Origin: Arminella tubonensis
GTDB taxonomy: Bacteria; Pseudomonadota; Alphaproteobacteria; Rhizobiales; Rhizobiaceae
Length of the DNA: 64,000 nucleotides
Assembly: GCF_003240585.1 (NCBI RefSeq)
Contig: NZ_PCDP01000001.1
Coordinates: 186,001-250,000, forward strand
Direction of reading: 5' to 3'
Shown: positions 1 to 12,167 of the stretch, piece by piece
Layout: every line of letters begins with the position of its first letter
Numbering within the stretch: the first letter of the stretch is position 1
Position numbers and translations under genes: made by a program
Notes under the pieces: model-generated
Told to the model about the DNA's origin: nothing
Database searches by the model: none
The model's input: the letters and a program-made list of their open reading frames with translations, nothing else

Positions 1-60
1 ATAAATGCCGGCCTTTTCCGCGTTTCTTTCCAATTTGTCATAAATGTGGCAACCGCTGGC

Positions 61-2481
<2,421 letters not shown>

Positions 2482-2562
2482 ATCAATTCCTTTCCATCGT
2501 CCCGTTTCCGGGCTCTCTGCCGGCCTTATGTCGGAAAGGCCAGCTTCTCTCACTTGGGTTAG

Positions 2563-2591
2563 AAGTGGAGCTTCACGCTGTCGATTTCAAG
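2563..2591 (-). promoter_or_regulatory. putative RpoH (heat-shock) promoter of lon
   Basis: On the minus strand, CTTGAAA is followed after 14 bases by CTCCACTT, close to the sigma-32 pattern CTTGAAA-N-CCCCATNT. The predicted start of transcription lies about 75 bases before the lon start codon. The rest of the 410-base gap between lon and clpX holds only the clpX terminator. The match is by eye. Confidence 0.45.
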
Positions 2592-2830
2592 CCATGCATC
2601 ATGCCCGCCGCTCGGGATTGTGTCGGGCATATTACAATGGGAACACATAAACTCACATGGAACAACCGGCTCTCCAAAAACGCTACCGGTGACCGGGGCA
2701 AACAGGGCTTTCGACCTGTTCGCCGACGCATACAGAATCATTCCATCATCGCCGCGACTTCAATTCTTCGCAACGGCTCGACCTGCGTTACGGCCACCTT
2801 ATCCCGAACCTTATCAGAAAACTGCGCGAT

Positions 2831-2867
2831 TTTTCAAATAGAAAGGGGCCCGTCGATGACGAGCCCC
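2831..2867 (-). terminator. intrinsic terminator after clpX
   Basis: Read on the minus strand, GGGGCTCGTC pairs with GACGGGCCCC around a 3-base loop (one G-T pair) and is followed by a T-rich tail. It lies 26 bases after the clpX stop codon, so it separates clpX transcription from lon. Confidence 0.85.
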
Positions 2868-2892
2868 AGAATGGTCCGGAATACGGCAAGTA

Positions 2893-4170
2893 TCAGGCGG
2901 TAGCGTTCGCCTTCTCTTCCTGCCGGTCGGCATAGATGTAAAGCGGACGGGCGGAGCCGCGAACGACCTCTTCCGAGATCACGACTTCGCGAACGCCTTC
3001 CAGAGCCGGCAGTTCGAACATCGTATCGAGCAGGATCTTCTCCATGATCGACCGAAGGCCGCGAGCACCCGTCTTGCGGATGATGGCCCGGCGAGCGATC
3101 TCGCGAAGGGCGTCCTCGTGGAAGTTCAGTTCCACGTCTTCCATCTCGAACAGGCGCTGATACTGCTTCACCAGCGCATTTTTCGGCTCCGACAGGATCT
3201 GGATCAGTGCGTCGGCGTCAAGATCCTCTAGCGTCGCCAGAACAGGCAGACGGCCGATGAATTCCGGTATCAGGCCGAACTTGACCAGATCTTCCGGCTC
3301 CAGTTCGCGGAGCACTTCGCCGACCCGGCGATCGTCCGCTGACTTGACCGAAGCACTAAAGCCGATCGAGGTTTTTTCGCCACGGGCAGAAATGATCTTG
3401 TCGAGACCGGCAAAGGCGCCGCCGCAGATGAACAGGATGTTCGTCGTGTCGACCTGCAGGAATTCCTGCTGCGGGTGCTTGCGTCCGCCCTGGGGCGGTA
3501 CGGAGGCGACCGTGCCTTCCATGATCTTCAGCAATGCCTGCTGCACGCCCTCGCCCGACACGTCGCGGGTAATCGACGGGTTGTCGGACTTGCGCGAAAT
3601 CTTGTCGACTTCGTCGATATAGACGATGCCGCGCTGCGCGCGCTCGACGTTGTAGTCGGCGGACTGGAGAAGCTTCAGGATGATGTTTTCGACGTCTTCG
3701 CCGACATAGCCGGCTTCGGTCAGCGTCGTCGCATCGGCCATGGTGAACGGCACGTCGATGATGCGGGCCAGCGTCTGGGCGAGATAGGTCTTGCCGCAAC
3801 CTGTCGGGCCGACGAGCAGGATGTTCGACTTCGACAGTTCGACATCGCCGTTCTTCGAGGCGTGCGCCAGGCGCTTGTAATGGTTGTGAACGGCAACGGA
3901 CAGGATCTTCTTGGCCTGTCTCTGGCCGATGACGTATTCGTCGAGAACCTTGATGATGTCCTGCGGCGTCGGAACGCCATCGCGGGACTTGACCATCGAA
4001 GATTTGTTTTCTTCACGGATGATGTCCATGCAAAGTTCGACGCATTCATCGCAGATGAACACCGTCGGTCCGGCAATCAGCTTGCGGACTTCGTGCTGGC
4101 TCTTGCCGCAGAATGAACAATACAGGGTATTCTTGGAGTCACCGCCGTTGCTGCCGCTGACTTTGCTCAT
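2893..4170 (-). CDS. clpX: ATP-dependent Clp protease ATP-binding subunit ClpX
   Basis: ClpX is the AAA+ unfoldase that feeds substrates to ClpP. The 425-residue product starts with a C4 zinc-binding domain (CSFCGK and CDECVELC), followed by Walker A GPTGCGKT, Walker B-type VYIDEVDK, the IGF loop that docks on ClpP (TSIGFSA), and the C-terminal small domain. I chose the start [10 protein letters not shown] because of the GGAAGGAAAG ribosome binding site just upstream; the open frame runs further but lacks support. It lies downstream of clpP, separated by about 400 bases that contain a tandem repeat, so it probably has its own promoter. Confidence 0.97.
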   Translation of the reverse strand: MSKVSGSNGGDSKNTLYCSFCGKSQHEVRKLIAGPTVFICDECVELCMDIIREENKSSMVKSRDGVPTPQDIIKVLDEYVIGQRQAKKILSVAVHNHYKRLAHASKNGDVELSKSNILLVGPTGCGKTYLAQTLARIIDVPFTMADATTLTEAGYVGEDVENIILKLLQSADYNVERAQRGIVYIDEVDKISRKSDNPSITRDVSGEGVQQALLKIMEGTVASVPPQGGRKHPQQEFLQVDTTNILFICGGAFAGLDKIISARGEKTSIGFSASVKSADDRRVGEVLRELEPEDLVKFGLIPEFIGRLPVLATLEDLDADALIQILSEPKNALVKQYQRLFEMEDVELNFHEDALREIARRAIIRKTGARGLRSIMEKILLDTMFELPALEGVREVVISEEVVRGSARPLYIYADRQEEKANATA

Positions 4171-4352
4171 ATCACTTTCCTTCCAGCACGCCGCATTTCC
4201 AGATCGAAATGGCGGTCCACTCAATGCGCCCGCCGACCGTGCTCCATGAATTGGAGCTCTTGCCGGTGAAGGCGCTCCTCGGGGTACTGAACGAGGCCCA
4301 CACAATCATGTCCGGGCCTCGGTGGCAACGAATTCCCCTTCGAATGCCGAAC

Positions 4353-4378
4353 GCTATGTCATAAAAACTCTACATAGC
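4353..4378. repeat. 7-bp inverted repeat upstream of clpX
   Basis: GCTATGT and ACATAGC form a perfect 7-bp inverted repeat with 12 AT-rich bases between them, about 180 bases before the clpX start. It could be an operator or a chance palindrome. Confidence 0.35.
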
Positions 4379-4471
4379 ATTAACACTTACTATTACCGTG
4401 TTCCGTACCAGATTAAACCCCTATTCAATCACAAATGGGATAGAACTGTGGCGCGGAAGACACCGTCCCGT

Positions 4472-4571
4472 GGATAATGAAGCCATTGCCCTGGGGATAA
4501 TGAAGGCATTACCACCGGGACGATGAAGACATCACCATGTGGACGATGAAGACATCACCATGTGGATGATC
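4472..4571. repeat. 23-bp tandem repeat, four copies plus a partial
   Basis: Copies start at 4472, 4495, 4518, 4541 and (partial) 4564, exactly 23 bases apart. The two copies at 4518 and 4541 are identical (GGACGATGAAGACATC then ACCATGT); the two at 4472 and 4495 differ at several positions. The partial copy runs into the clpP stop codon, so the array is the immediate 3' flank of clpP. It does not look like a terminator and has no CRISPR-like unique spacers. Confidence 0.9.
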
Positions 4572-5202
4572 ACGCGGCGGCATCGCCTTCCATTTCAGCA
4601 CGCGACGTCAGCACCTTGTCGACCAGACCCCAGTCCTTTGCCTCTTCGGCGGACATGAAGTGATCGCGATCGAGCGTCTGCTCGACTTCCTCGTAGGTGC
4701 GGCCGCAATGCTTTTCGTAGATTTCGTTCAGGCGACGCTTCATCTTGATGATGTCGCGGGCGTGACGCTCGATATCGGACGCCTGCCCCTGGAAACCACC
4801 TGAGGGCTGGTGAACCATGATGCGGGAATTCGGTGTCGTGAAGCGCATGTCCTTGTCGCCGGCTGCGAGCAGCAGCGAGCCCATGGAGGCTGCCTGGCCG
4901 ATGCAGAGCGTCGACACGGCAGGCTTGATGAACTGCATCGTGTCATAGATCGCCATGCCGGCGGTGACGACGCCGCCAGGGGAGTTGATGTATAGCGCGA
5001 TTTCCTTCTTAGGATTTTCAGCTTCGAGGAAGAGCAACTGGGCGCAGACCAGCGTCGCCATGTGATCCTCGACCTGGCCGGTCAGGAAGATGATGCGTTC
5101 CTTCAACAGGCGCGAATAGATGTCATAGGACCGTTCGCCGCGATTGGTCTGCTCCACGACCATCGGCACCAGAGCCATAGCGGTATCGACTGGATTTCTC
5201 AT
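4570..5202 (-). CDS. clpP: ATP-dependent Clp protease proteolytic subunit ClpP
   Basis: ClpP forms the barrel-shaped serine protease that works with ClpX or ClpA in the cytoplasm. The 210-residue product has the normal family length, the nucleophile serine in [10 protein letters not shown], the histidine in MVHQPSGG and the aspartate about 50 residues later (TLDRDHFMS). Its start matches the usual N-terminus with a short propeptide. It leads the clpP-clpX-lon group and has a heat-shock-like promoter about 70 bases upstream. The stop codon lies at the edge of a 23-bp tandem repeat array. Confidence 0.97.
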   Translation of the reverse strand: MRNPVDTAMALVPMVVEQTNRGERSYDIYSRLLKERIIFLTGQVEDHMATLVCAQLLFLEAENPKKEIALYINSPGGVVTAGMAIYDTMQFIKPAVSTLCIGQAASMGSLLLAAGDKDMRFTTPNSRIMVHQPSGGFQGQASDIERHARDIIKMKRRLNEIYEKHCGRTYEEVEQTLDRDHFMSAEEAKDWGLVDKVLTSRAEMEGDAAA

Positions 5203-5271
5203 TTGCGTCCTTTGTCAAACTTGCACCCGACGGCGAAAACGCCGGGAATCGAATAAAAATCTGTCACCCCT

Positions 5272-5301
5272 ACATAGAGTGTCCCTGCCCTGCACTTCAA
5301 G
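5272..5301 (-). promoter_or_regulatory. putative RpoH (heat-shock) promoter of clpP
   Basis: On the minus strand CTTGAAG is followed after 15 bases by CTCTATGT, a good fit to the alphaproteobacterial heat-shock promoter pattern. The predicted transcript starts about 60 bases before clpP. Confidence 0.5.
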
Positions 5302-5592
5302 ACGCGCAAAGGGATAACGTCAAGAACCGTATTGCCGGCGGGGCGACCTCAGATAGGGTTTCCAGCGGCTTTCTTCCAGATAGCAATTAATGTGCGGTTA
5401 GCCTGCGCCATCACGGCCAGTTTTTCTCGGCTGCAGGTGAAGGAAGGGTGAACGCCTTCCCGACAACCTCTGATTTACCTTGCGCCGGAAAAAATCGCCT
5501 GAGGGGGCCTCAGAGCAGGACTTCGTCACGCGCGTAAAGGACTTGCCAACCTATATCGGTATTGATGGAGCGGTGCAGGAGAAACGACCGCA
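5302..5592. other. intergenic region between clpP promoter and cyclase gene
   Basis: This gap separates two divergent genes. Apart from the clpP promoter at its left edge and an AGGAG ribosome binding site near 5578 for the next gene, I see no further gene or site. Confidence 0.5.
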
Positions 5593-6846
5593 GTGTTCAA
5601 CATCACGACAGGACTGACCATCTGGTGCTCAGAGGCTGTGACGCTCGCGGCAGTGCTACTGCTTGCCTGGCACCACGACCGGAAGGCCTGGGTGTATCTG
5701 ATGTGGTCTCTGGGTCTAGTCACCAGCGCCATCGGCTTTGCGCTCGTCGCCGCGAGCGGCTTTCTCCCAAGTCTCCTTTCCATCGGGATCGGCAACGCGC
5801 TGGCGCTCCTGGGCGAAAGTGCATGGATTGCCGGATTCTACCTCATGGATCGGCGAAAGCCCGAATGGTCGGCGCTGCTGCCTCCGGCAATCTGGCTGGC
5901 CGGCATCTTCCTGCCTTGGGTGAGCGAGAGCTTTGCCAATCGCGTCGTGCTCTACAATCTCGCCGGAGCCGCAGGTGCGACATTGCTCGCCGCGGCCGTT
6001 CGTCCTTCCAGGTATGGCCGCGAAGCAGTGCGGGTACCGCTTGCCTTCGTCTTCATGGCCTTCGCCTGCCTTTGCTTCTTCGTTGCGCTCGCCATGGTCG
6101 TCATGCGACCGTCTGAAACCGCCGCCATGAACTATCGCGCGGTTTCCGCGCTTGGGAGCGCGCTTTTGATAACGATGTCCATCGCCCTCACTGGGCGGCT
6201 GCTGATGGAGCGATCCGAACGGCGCCTGCGGGCGCTCACGATAACGGATTCACTGACATCGGTCCTCAACAGGCGCGGACTGCAGGAATCCTTCAGCCAA
6301 ATGACGGCGAAAGCCGCAGATCCGTCGCGCAAGATCGCAGCACTTCTATTCGACCTCGACCATTTCAAGCGCATCAACGACACTCATGGCCACCAGGCGG
6401 GCGACAAGGTGCTGTGCGAATTTTCCCGCATGGCCCGAAAATTCATCCCGCGCGGCGGCGCGTTCGGCCGCATGGGTGGGGAGGAGTTCATCGCGTTTGT
6501 CATGGTCGGCGATCAGACGGAGGCGGAGGCGATCGCCGAGCTGATCCGGACTGAATTCTGCCGCGTGCCGCTTCTGGCCGGCACAGCGCTGGTTACAGCC
6601 AGCGTAAGCGTTGGTATCGCAATCGCGCCGATGGCGGCGGCAGAATGGGACAGGCTCGTCTCGGCCGCAGATCGCGCCCTTTATGCCGCCAAGCGTGCCG
6701 GACGAAATTGCTCGATCGTCTTCAACGAGGAGGAGGCTGCGATGGCGCACGAGCTTCAACCGGATGCGAACAGCGGCGAACTCGTGCCCAGCCTCGATGA
6801 CCAGATCCACGCGTTGCGCCGCCTGGGCACCCTCTCCGGGAGGTAG
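5593..6846 (+). CDS. membrane-bound diguanylate cyclase (GGDEF)
   Basis: This enzyme is predicted to make cyclic di-GMP from two GTP. The first 200 residues form about six hydrophobic membrane segments, like other rhizobial cyclases with an uncharacterised membrane sensor. A GGDEF domain follows, with DSLTSVLNRRG at its start, FDLDHFKRINDTHG, and an intact active-site GGEEF at residues 295-299. The RxxD inhibitory site expected just before GGEEF is not present (the stretch reads FIPRGGAFGRM), so product inhibition through the usual I-site is unlikely. The start is GTG with an AGGAG site about 11 bases upstream. A 40-residue acidic tail follows the domain. No EAL domain. Confidence 0.92.
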   Translation: MFNITTGLTIWCSEAVTLAAVLLLAWHHDRKAWVYLMWSLGLVTSAIGFALVAASGFLPSLLSIGIGNALALLGESAWIAGFYLMDRRKPEWSALLPPAIWLAGIFLPWVSESFANRVVLYNLAGAAGATLLAAAVRPSRYGREAVRVPLAFVFMAFACLCFFVALAMVVMRPSETAAMNYRAVSALGSALLITMSIALTGRLLMERSERRLRALTITDSLTSVLNRRGLQESFSQMTAKAADPSRKIAALLFDLDHFKRINDTHGHQAGDKVLCEFSRMARKFIPRGGAFGRMGGEEFIAFVMVGDQTEAEAIAELIRTEFCRVPLLAGTALVTASVSVGIAIAPMAAAEWDRLVSAADRALYAAKRAGRNCSIVFNEEEAAMAHELQPDANSGELVPSLDDQIHALRRLGTLSGR

Positions 6847-6893
6847 GGGGTCGGGCCTTTTCTCCCCGGAATTATTGGGGTAATCCTCGGACC

Positions 6894-8138
6894 ATGATGA
6901 TACCCCCCTTTCTTTCCATCGATGCAGCCGCGCGCCGCGTTTCCCTTGACGCCAGCAACCCGGCTTTCTACAGCAACCCGAACGCGGTCTATGCGGCGCT
7001 CCACGCCCACTGTCCTACCTTCTACTGGGAACAGCAGAAGCAGTGGTATTTCACCGGGTACGACCATGTGAACGGCCTTTTGCGCGACCGACGCTTCGGG
7101 CGGCAGATCCTGCATATCGCGACGCGCGAAGAGCTCGGGATGGCGGAACCTCTGCCCCACCTGAAGAACTTTGATCTTGCCGAACGGCATTCGCTTCTGG
7201 AGATCGAGCCTCCGGAACACACGCGGCTCAGAACCCTCGTCAATCGCGCCTTCGTCTCGCGTCATGTCGAGAAGATGAAGCCTGAGATCGCCGAACTTGC
7301 CAACCGGCTGATCGATGAATTCCAGCACAAGGGCCAAGTCGAACTCCTGTCCGCTTTCGCCGATGTGATCCCCGTCACGATGATATCCCGGATGATCGGC
7401 ATTCCCGAAGAAATGGGGCCGCAACTGCTGAAATGGTCGCATTCCTATGTGCGCATGTACATGTTCGGCCGGACCCGCCACGACGAGGATGCGGCAGACC
7501 AGGCTGCGGCGGAGTTCGCCGACTATGTGAAAACGGTGATCCGCGAGCGCCGGGCCAATCCGCGCGACGATCTCCTGACCCATATGATCACCACCGAACG
7601 CAGAGGTCAGTACCTGACCGACGAGGAACTCGTTTCGACAACGATCGTGCTGCTCAATGCCGGCCATGAGGCGACCGTCCACCAAATCGGCAACTCCGTC
7701 CGCGCCATTCTCGAAAGCGGCCATTCTCCGGAGGACATCTTCAAGGACGATGCCGCGACGGAACGCGCGGTCGGGGAAACGCTGCGCATCTGCGCGCCTG
7801 TCCATATTTTTCAGCGATGGGCGCTGGAGCCGGCCGAGATCGACGGCGTCTCCTTCCAGCGCGGCGACAAGGTGGCGATGATCCTGGCCGCCGCCAATCT
7901 CGATCCGACCAAATTCTCCGATCCGCTCGCCTTCAAGCCGGACCGACAGGAGGCGCCGAACCTGTCATTCGGCGCAGGCATCCACTTCTGCATCGGCGCG
8001 CCGCTGGCCCGGCTGGAGCTCAATATCGCGCTGCCCATTCTCTTCAGGCGGTTGCCTGGGTTGAAGTTGTCGAGGGCGCCTGAGGTCAAGGACGTCTATC
8101 ACTTCCACGGGCTGAACAAGCTTGAGCTGGCGTGGTGA
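6894..8138 (+). CDS. cytochrome P450
   Basis: This is a soluble bacterial class I P450 monooxygenase, which would need a ferredoxin and reductase from elsewhere. Visible motifs are the I-helix stretch LLNAGHEATVHQI (normally AGxET for oxygen activation), the ExxR pair in GETLRICAP, and the heme-binding loop FGAGIHFCIG with the axial cysteine near residue 366. The length of 414 residues is normal. Two ATG codons lie at the start (6894 and 6897). The gene begins 47 bases after the cyclase gene and may be cotranscribed with it, but no pathway partner is next to it and I cannot name the substrate. Confidence 0.93.
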   Translation: MMIPPFLSIDAAARRVSLDASNPAFYSNPNAVYAALHAHCPTFYWEQQKQWYFTGYDHVNGLLRDRRFGRQILHIATREELGMAEPLPHLKNFDLAERHSLLEIEPPEHTRLRTLVNRAFVSRHVEKMKPEIAELANRLIDEFQHKGQVELLSAFADVIPVTMISRMIGIPEEMGPQLLKWSHSYVRMYMFGRTRHDEDAADQAAAEFADYVKTVIRERRANPRDDLLTHMITTERRGQYLTDEELVSTTIVLLNAGHEATVHQIGNSVRAILESGHSPEDIFKDDAATERAVGETLRICAPVHIFQRWALEPAEIDGVSFQRGDKVAMILAAANLDPTKFSDPLAFKPDRQEAPNLSFGAGIHFCIGAPLARLELNIALPILFRRLPGLKLSRAPEVKDVYHFHGLNKLELAW

Positions 8139-8147
8139 ACGAAGCGA

Positions 8148-8175
8148 GATAAGGGAATCCATCGAATCCCTTATC
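8148..8175 (+). terminator. stem-loop after the P450 gene
   Basis: GATAAGGGAATC and GAATCCCTTATC form a 12-bp stem with one mismatch and a 4-base loop, 9 bases after the P450 stop codon. There is no T-run, so it may be a weak or Rho-assisted terminator or an mRNA-stabilising hairpin. Confidence 0.5.
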
Positions 8176-8211
8176 CAATCTTCCTCAAGTCATGATCAAT
8201 GTGCCTGAACG

Positions 8212-8241
8212 CAAAAATGGCGCGCCCTTGGGCACGCCATT
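8212..8241 (-). terminator. intrinsic terminator of the pst operon
   Basis: On the minus strand AATGGCGTGCCC pairs with GGGCGCGCCATT (one G-T pair, 2-base loop) and is followed by TTTTT. It lies 24 bases after pstB, so the operon ends here without phoU or phoB. Confidence 0.9.
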
Positions 8242-8265
8242 CGAAAGCACGACGAAGCTTGGATA

Positions 8266-9102
8266 TCAGCCGTAGCGACCGGTGATGTAGTCTTCCGTGC
8301 GCTTGGTCTTCGGCGCCTGGAATATCTGTTCGGTCTGACCGTATTCCACCAGTTCGCCGAGATACATGAAGGCGGTGTTATCAGAGATGCGGCTTGCCTG
8401 CTGCATGTTGTGCGTGACGATGACGACCGTGAAATCGCGCTTCAGCTGAGAAACCAGTTCCTCGATCTTGGCGGTCGAGATCGGGTCGAGAGCCGAGGTC
8501 GGCTCGTCGAGCAGCAGGACTTCGGGGCGAAGAGCAATGGCGCGCGCGATACAGAGGCGCTGCTGCTGACCGCCGGAAAGGCTAAGTCCGCTCTGGTGCA
8601 GCTTTTCTTTCACTTCGCTCCATAACGCGGTTTCCGTCAGCGCCGCTTCGACGCGGGCGTCCATTTCCGCCCTGGAGACCTTCTCATATAGCCGAATGCC
8701 GAAAGCGACGTTTTCATAGATCGACATCGGGAACGGCGTGGGCTTTTGAAACACCATGCCGACCTTGGCGCGCAAAGCGTTCAGATCGACGTCCTTGGTG
8801 AGAATACTGTTGCCGTCCAGCAGAATCTCGCCCCCAACCGTCTGGCCCGGATAGAGATCATACATCCGATTGAAAGTGCGCAACAGCGTGGACTTACCGC
8901 AACCCGAAGGGCCGATGAAGGCGGTGACCGCATTTTTGCGGATGTCCATATTCACACCCTTCAGAACGCGATGACCGTTCTGATAGGTAAAATCGAGGTT
9001 CTTCACTTCAAGTTTCGCGAGCGTTGCGAGACCCGACCGGGAAACGGCGTCCTTCCCCGGCTGTGCGGCGACGCGCTCGAAATTGTTATCGCTCATGTTC
9101 AT
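8266..9102 (-). CDS. pstB: phosphate ABC transporter ATP-binding protein PstB
   Basis: PstB hydrolyses ATP to drive phosphate import through PstC and PstA at the inner membrane. It has Walker [11 protein letters not shown]-loop [11 protein letters not shown], signature LSGGQQQRL, Walker [13 protein letters not shown] and the switch histidine in VTHNMQQA. I chose the ATG at 9102, preceded by AGGAA with about 7 bases between; an in-frame GTG overlapping the pstA stop would add 11 residues. It is the last gene of pstSCAB and is followed by a strong terminator. Confidence 0.97.
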   Translation of the reverse strand: MNMSDNNFERVAAQPGKDAVSRSGLATLAKLEVKNLDFTYQNGHRVLKGVNMDIRKNAVTAFIGPSGCGKSTLLRTFNRMYDLYPGQTVGGEILLDGNSILTKDVDLNALRAKVGMVFQKPTPFPMSIYENVAFGIRLYEKVSRAEMDARVEAALTETALWSEVKEKLHQSGLSLSGGQQQRLCIARAIALRPEVLLLDEPTSALDPISTAKIEELVSQLKRDFTVVIVTHNMQQASRISDNTAFMYLGELVEYGQTEQIFQAPKTKRTEDYITGRYG

Positions 9103-9131
9103 GGTTGCATTCCTATCGTTCGGCAGCTGCG

Positions 9132-9983
9132 TCACTGGCGGCGCCCACTCAAGACACGGGCAAGGATGTTGATGGCAAGGATGGTAAGGGTGATAATCAG
9201 TGCGCCGGCCCAGGCAAGTTGCTTGAGATCCTCGCCGGCATCGGCGGCGAGCGTGTTGATGGCAACCGGCAGCGTGGCGATCGGACCGGTCAGGCTCGAA
9301 TTCATGAATTTGCTGTAACCGGCCGTAAAGAGAAGCGGCGCGGTTTCGCCGCTGATACGGGCGACGGCCAACAGGATGCCGGTGAGGATGCCCGCCCAGG
9401 CGGAACGGTAGATCACCATCGTCATGGACTTCCAGCGCGGCGCGCCGAGTGCTGCGGTCGCCTCACGAAGCGAATTTGGCACCAGCAACAGCATGTCCTG
9501 CGTCGTGCGGTTAACGACCGGAAGGGCGATCAACGCCAGCGCGAGGATGCCGGCAATGGCAGAGTTGCCGTGCATGGGTACAACCACGGCGCCATAGACG
9601 AACACGCCGATGATGATCGAAGGCGCGGACAGCAGGATGTCGTTGAGGAATTTAGCGACCTCGGCAAGCTTGGAGCCGTTGGCATATTCAACCAGATAGG
9701 TGCCGGCGAGAATGCCGATCGGTGCGGCGATCAGGATGGCAAGGCCGGTGACCAGCGCGGTGCCGTAGATGGCGTTGATCAGGCCGCCGCGCGAGCCCTG
9801 GGCCGGGATCGACATGGTGAACACGTCGAGGCTGAGCGCCGATACGCCGCGGTAAAGCAAGCTTACAAGGATCACGCTGAGAAAGAACAGGCCGACGATG
9901 GCCGCAAGGAAGCACAAGGCCATCATCACCCGGTTCTTCCCATAGCGCCGCGACACGATATTCTGACGAATTGCATTTTCCAT
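9132..9983 (-). CDS. pstA: phosphate ABC transporter permease PstA
   Basis: This is one of the two membrane channel subunits of the phosphate importer. The 283-residue product has six hydrophobic segments and the EAA-type loop that contacts PstB ([20 protein letters not shown]), followed by [15 protein letters not shown], typical of PstA. The start is the ATG at 9983, 11 bases after the pstC stop, with a GAGGAAAG ribosome binding site that includes the pstC stop codon. The two genes are clearly translated from one message. Confidence 0.96.
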   Translation of the reverse strand: MENAIRQNIVSRRYGKNRVMMALCFLAAIVGLFFLSVILVSLLYRGVSALSLDVFTMSIPAQGSRGGLINAIYGTALVTGLAILIAAPIGILAGTYLVEYANGSKLAEVAKFLNDILLSAPSIIIGVFVYGAVVVPMHGNSAIAGILALALIALPVVNRTTQDMLLLVPNSLREATAALGAPRWKSMTMVIYRSAWAGILTGILLAVARISGETAPLLFTAGYSKFMNSSLTGPIATLPVAINTLAADAGEDLKQLAWAGALIITLTILAINILARVLSGRRQ

Positions 9984-9994
9984 GGGTTCTTTCC

Positions 9995-10966
9995 TCAAAG
10001 CGAATCGACGCGACCGATCATCCATCTCGCCACCGCAAGCACGCAGAAGGAAAGGACGAACAGGAGCAGGCCGAGCGCCATCAGGCTCGACAATTGCAGA
10101 CCGTCGGCATCGCCGAAATTATTCGCGATCTGGGCGGAAATGGTGGTGGACGGCGAGATGATCGACGCCTGCAGACGGCTCACCGAGCCGATAACGAAGG
10201 TGACGGCCATGGTTTCGCCAAGCGCGCGGCCAAGACCGAGCATGATGCCGCCGACGAGGCCGCGACGTGTATAGGGGATCAGGATGTAGCGAGCCACTTC
10301 CCAAGTGGTCATACCCGTGCCGTAAGCGGATTCACGCAGCATTGGCGGCACGGTGCTGAACACGTCACGCGAGATGGCGGTTATGAACGGCAGGATCATG
10401 ATGGACAGCACGAGGCTTGCCGTCAACAGGCCGACGCCCGGCGCCGGTGGCTGGAACAGCAGGCCGATCAACGGCACCTGGCCGATCGTCATCATAAGGA
10501 AGGGCAGGACATAGGTCTGCATCAACGGCACGAGAATGAACAGACCGACGATGCCGTAGATGATAGAGGGAACGCCGGCCAAAAGCTCGATGGCCGTACT
10601 GATCGGACGTCGCAGGTTGCCGGGGCAAAGTTCCGTGAGGAAGATGGCGATACCGATGCCCAGAGGAACGGCAATCAGCATGGCGATGAGCGAGCTCACC
10701 AATGTGCCGACCAAGGCCGGCACAGCACCAAAGATATCGGCGGGAGCGCTCCACTTCGTGCCCCAAAGGAACGAAAACCCGAAGGTCTGGAAGGTCGGCA
10801 AGGCTTCGATGACAAGAACCACAAGGATTGCCAGCAGCAAAAGCACGACAAGAGAAGCCGAGCCAAGCGTCATAAAATAGAAAATCCGATCCTGTATCCG
10901 GAATTTCCTGGTGCTGGCGCTGGTATCCACTGCCTGGAATCCAGCCGTCTCAATCGCGTCGGCCAT
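9995..10966 (-). CDS. pstC: phosphate ABC transporter permease PstC
   Basis: PstC is the partner of PstA in the inner-membrane phosphate channel. The 323-residue product has a cytoplasmic N-terminal tail of about 30 residues, six or more hydrophobic segments, and the EAA loop (LRESAYGTGMTTWEVARYILIPYTRRG) followed by LGRALGETMAVTFVIGS. It lies 71 bases downstream of pstS on the same strand. Confidence 0.96.
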   Translation of the reverse strand: MADAIETAGFQAVDTSASTRKFRIQDRIFYFMTLGSASLVVLLLLAILVVLVIEALPTFQTFGFSFLWGTKWSAPADIFGAVPALVGTLVSSLIAMLIAVPLGIGIAIFLTELCPGNLRRPISTAIELLAGVPSIIYGIVGLFILVPLMQTYVLPFLMMTIGQVPLIGLLFQPPAPGVGLLTASLVLSIMILPFITAISRDVFSTVPPMLRESAYGTGMTTWEVARYILIPYTRRGLVGGIMLGLGRALGETMAVTFVIGSVSRLQASIISPSTTISAQIANNFGDADGLQLSSLMALGLLLFVLSFCVLAVARWMIGRVDSL

Positions 10967-11037
10967 CGATTTCCCCTTGTCCTGTCACGAAAGGCGGACA
11001 GGGCCAAACCCTGTCCGCCGCAACTTCTCAGCCGAAA

Positions 11038-12063
11038 TTACTTCGTGCCGAAGTCCTTCTTCCAGGACTCTTGGACAACCTTAACAACGGCTTCCGGAAC
11101 AGGAAGGTAGGACAGGCCAGTCGCTTCCTTCTGGCCCTTCTCATAGGCCCACTTGAAGAATTTCAGGGCTTCATCGTTGGCAGCGGCATCGGCCGGCTTC
11201 TTGTAAAGCATGACCCAGGTCGAAGCTGCAATCGGCCAGCTCTTTTCGCCCGGCTGATTGGTGACGATCAGGTTGAAGTTCTTGGCATGGGCCCAATCGG
11301 CGCTCGAAGCAGCAGCCTCGAACGTATTGAGGCTCGGCTCGATAACCTTGCCGGCAGCATTCTTCATCTTCGCAAAACCGATGTGGTTGGCAACGACGTA
11401 GGAATATTCGACGTAGGAGATCGAACCAGCCGTCTGGTTGACAGTGGTGGAAACGCCTTCAGAACCCTTAGCGCCGAAGCCGACCGGCCATTCGACCGTC
11501 GTGTTCGAACCAGCCTTTTCCTTCCACTCCGGCGAAACCTTCGACAGGTAATCGGTGAAGTTGAAGGTCGTGCCCGAGCTGTCGGCGCGATAAACGACTG
11601 ATATCGCCGTGGAAGGCAGCTTCAGGTTGGGGTTGAGGGCCTTGATGGCCGCGTCGTCCCACTTTGCAATCTTGCCAAGAAAGATGTCGGCCAGCGTCTT
11701 GCCGTCGAGAACGAGTTCGCCCGGCTTTACGCCGTCGATGTTATAGGAAACGACGATGCCGCCGGAGATCATCGGGAACTGGGCAACGCCGTTCTTCTCG
11801 AGGTCAGCGTCGCTCATCGGCTTGTCCGAAGCGGCGAATACGATGGTCTTGTCGAGGAGCTGCTTGATGCCGGCGCCCGAACCGACCGACTGGTAGTTGA
11901 CGGCGTTGTTCGTCGCAGCCTTATAGTTTTCGGCCCACTTGGACATAACCGGCGCGATGAAGCTCGAGCCGGCGCCGGTGAGGTCGGCAGCCGAGGCCGA
12001 AGCAGCCATGGCGACGACGAGGCCTGCGGAAAGGCAAAGCGAACGGAATTTATGGTCGATCAT
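11038..12063 (-). CDS. pstS: periplasmic phosphate-binding protein PstS
   Basis: PstS binds phosphate in the periplasm and delivers it to PstCA. The 341-residue product has a clear signal peptide ending in ASASA before [13 protein letters not shown], the normal mature start of PstS, and the phosphate-contacting segments GSGAGIKQL and [19 protein letters not shown] ribosome binding site precedes the ATG. It leads the operon and is preceded by a strong Pho box array, so induction by PhoB under phosphate limitation is expected. Confidence 0.97.
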   Translation of the reverse strand: MIDHKFRSLCLSAGLVVAMAASASAADLTGAGSSFIAPVMSKWAENYKAATNNAVNYQSVGSGAGIKQLLDKTIVFAASDKPMSDADLEKNGVAQFPMISGGIVVSYNIDGVKPGELVLDGKTLADIFLGKIAKWDDAAIKALNPNLKLPSTAISVVYRADSSGTTFNFTDYLSKVSPEWKEKAGSNTTVEWPVGFGAKGSEGVSTTVNQTAGSISYVEYSYVVANHIGFAKMKNAAGKVIEPSLNTFEAAASSADWAHAKNFNLIVTNQPGEKSWPIAASTWVMLYKKPADAAANDEALKFFKWAYEKGQKEATGLSYLPVPEAVVKVVQESWKKDFGTK

Positions 12064-12167
12064 GATGAATTCACTTCCTCAAGTGATGAAAGGATGGCGA
12101 GGGAGCAGGCGCATGGATAGCCAGATGGTTCATTGGACGCGTCAATCTCCCAGCGACAGGGATGGCT

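Noticed and set aside
4366..4390. EcfG-type promoter before clpX on the minus strand
   Set aside because: GGAAC is present but the GTT lies after 15 bases, one too few.
4472..4571. CRISPR array
   Set aside because: The repeats are directly adjacent with no unique spacers, and no cas genes are near.
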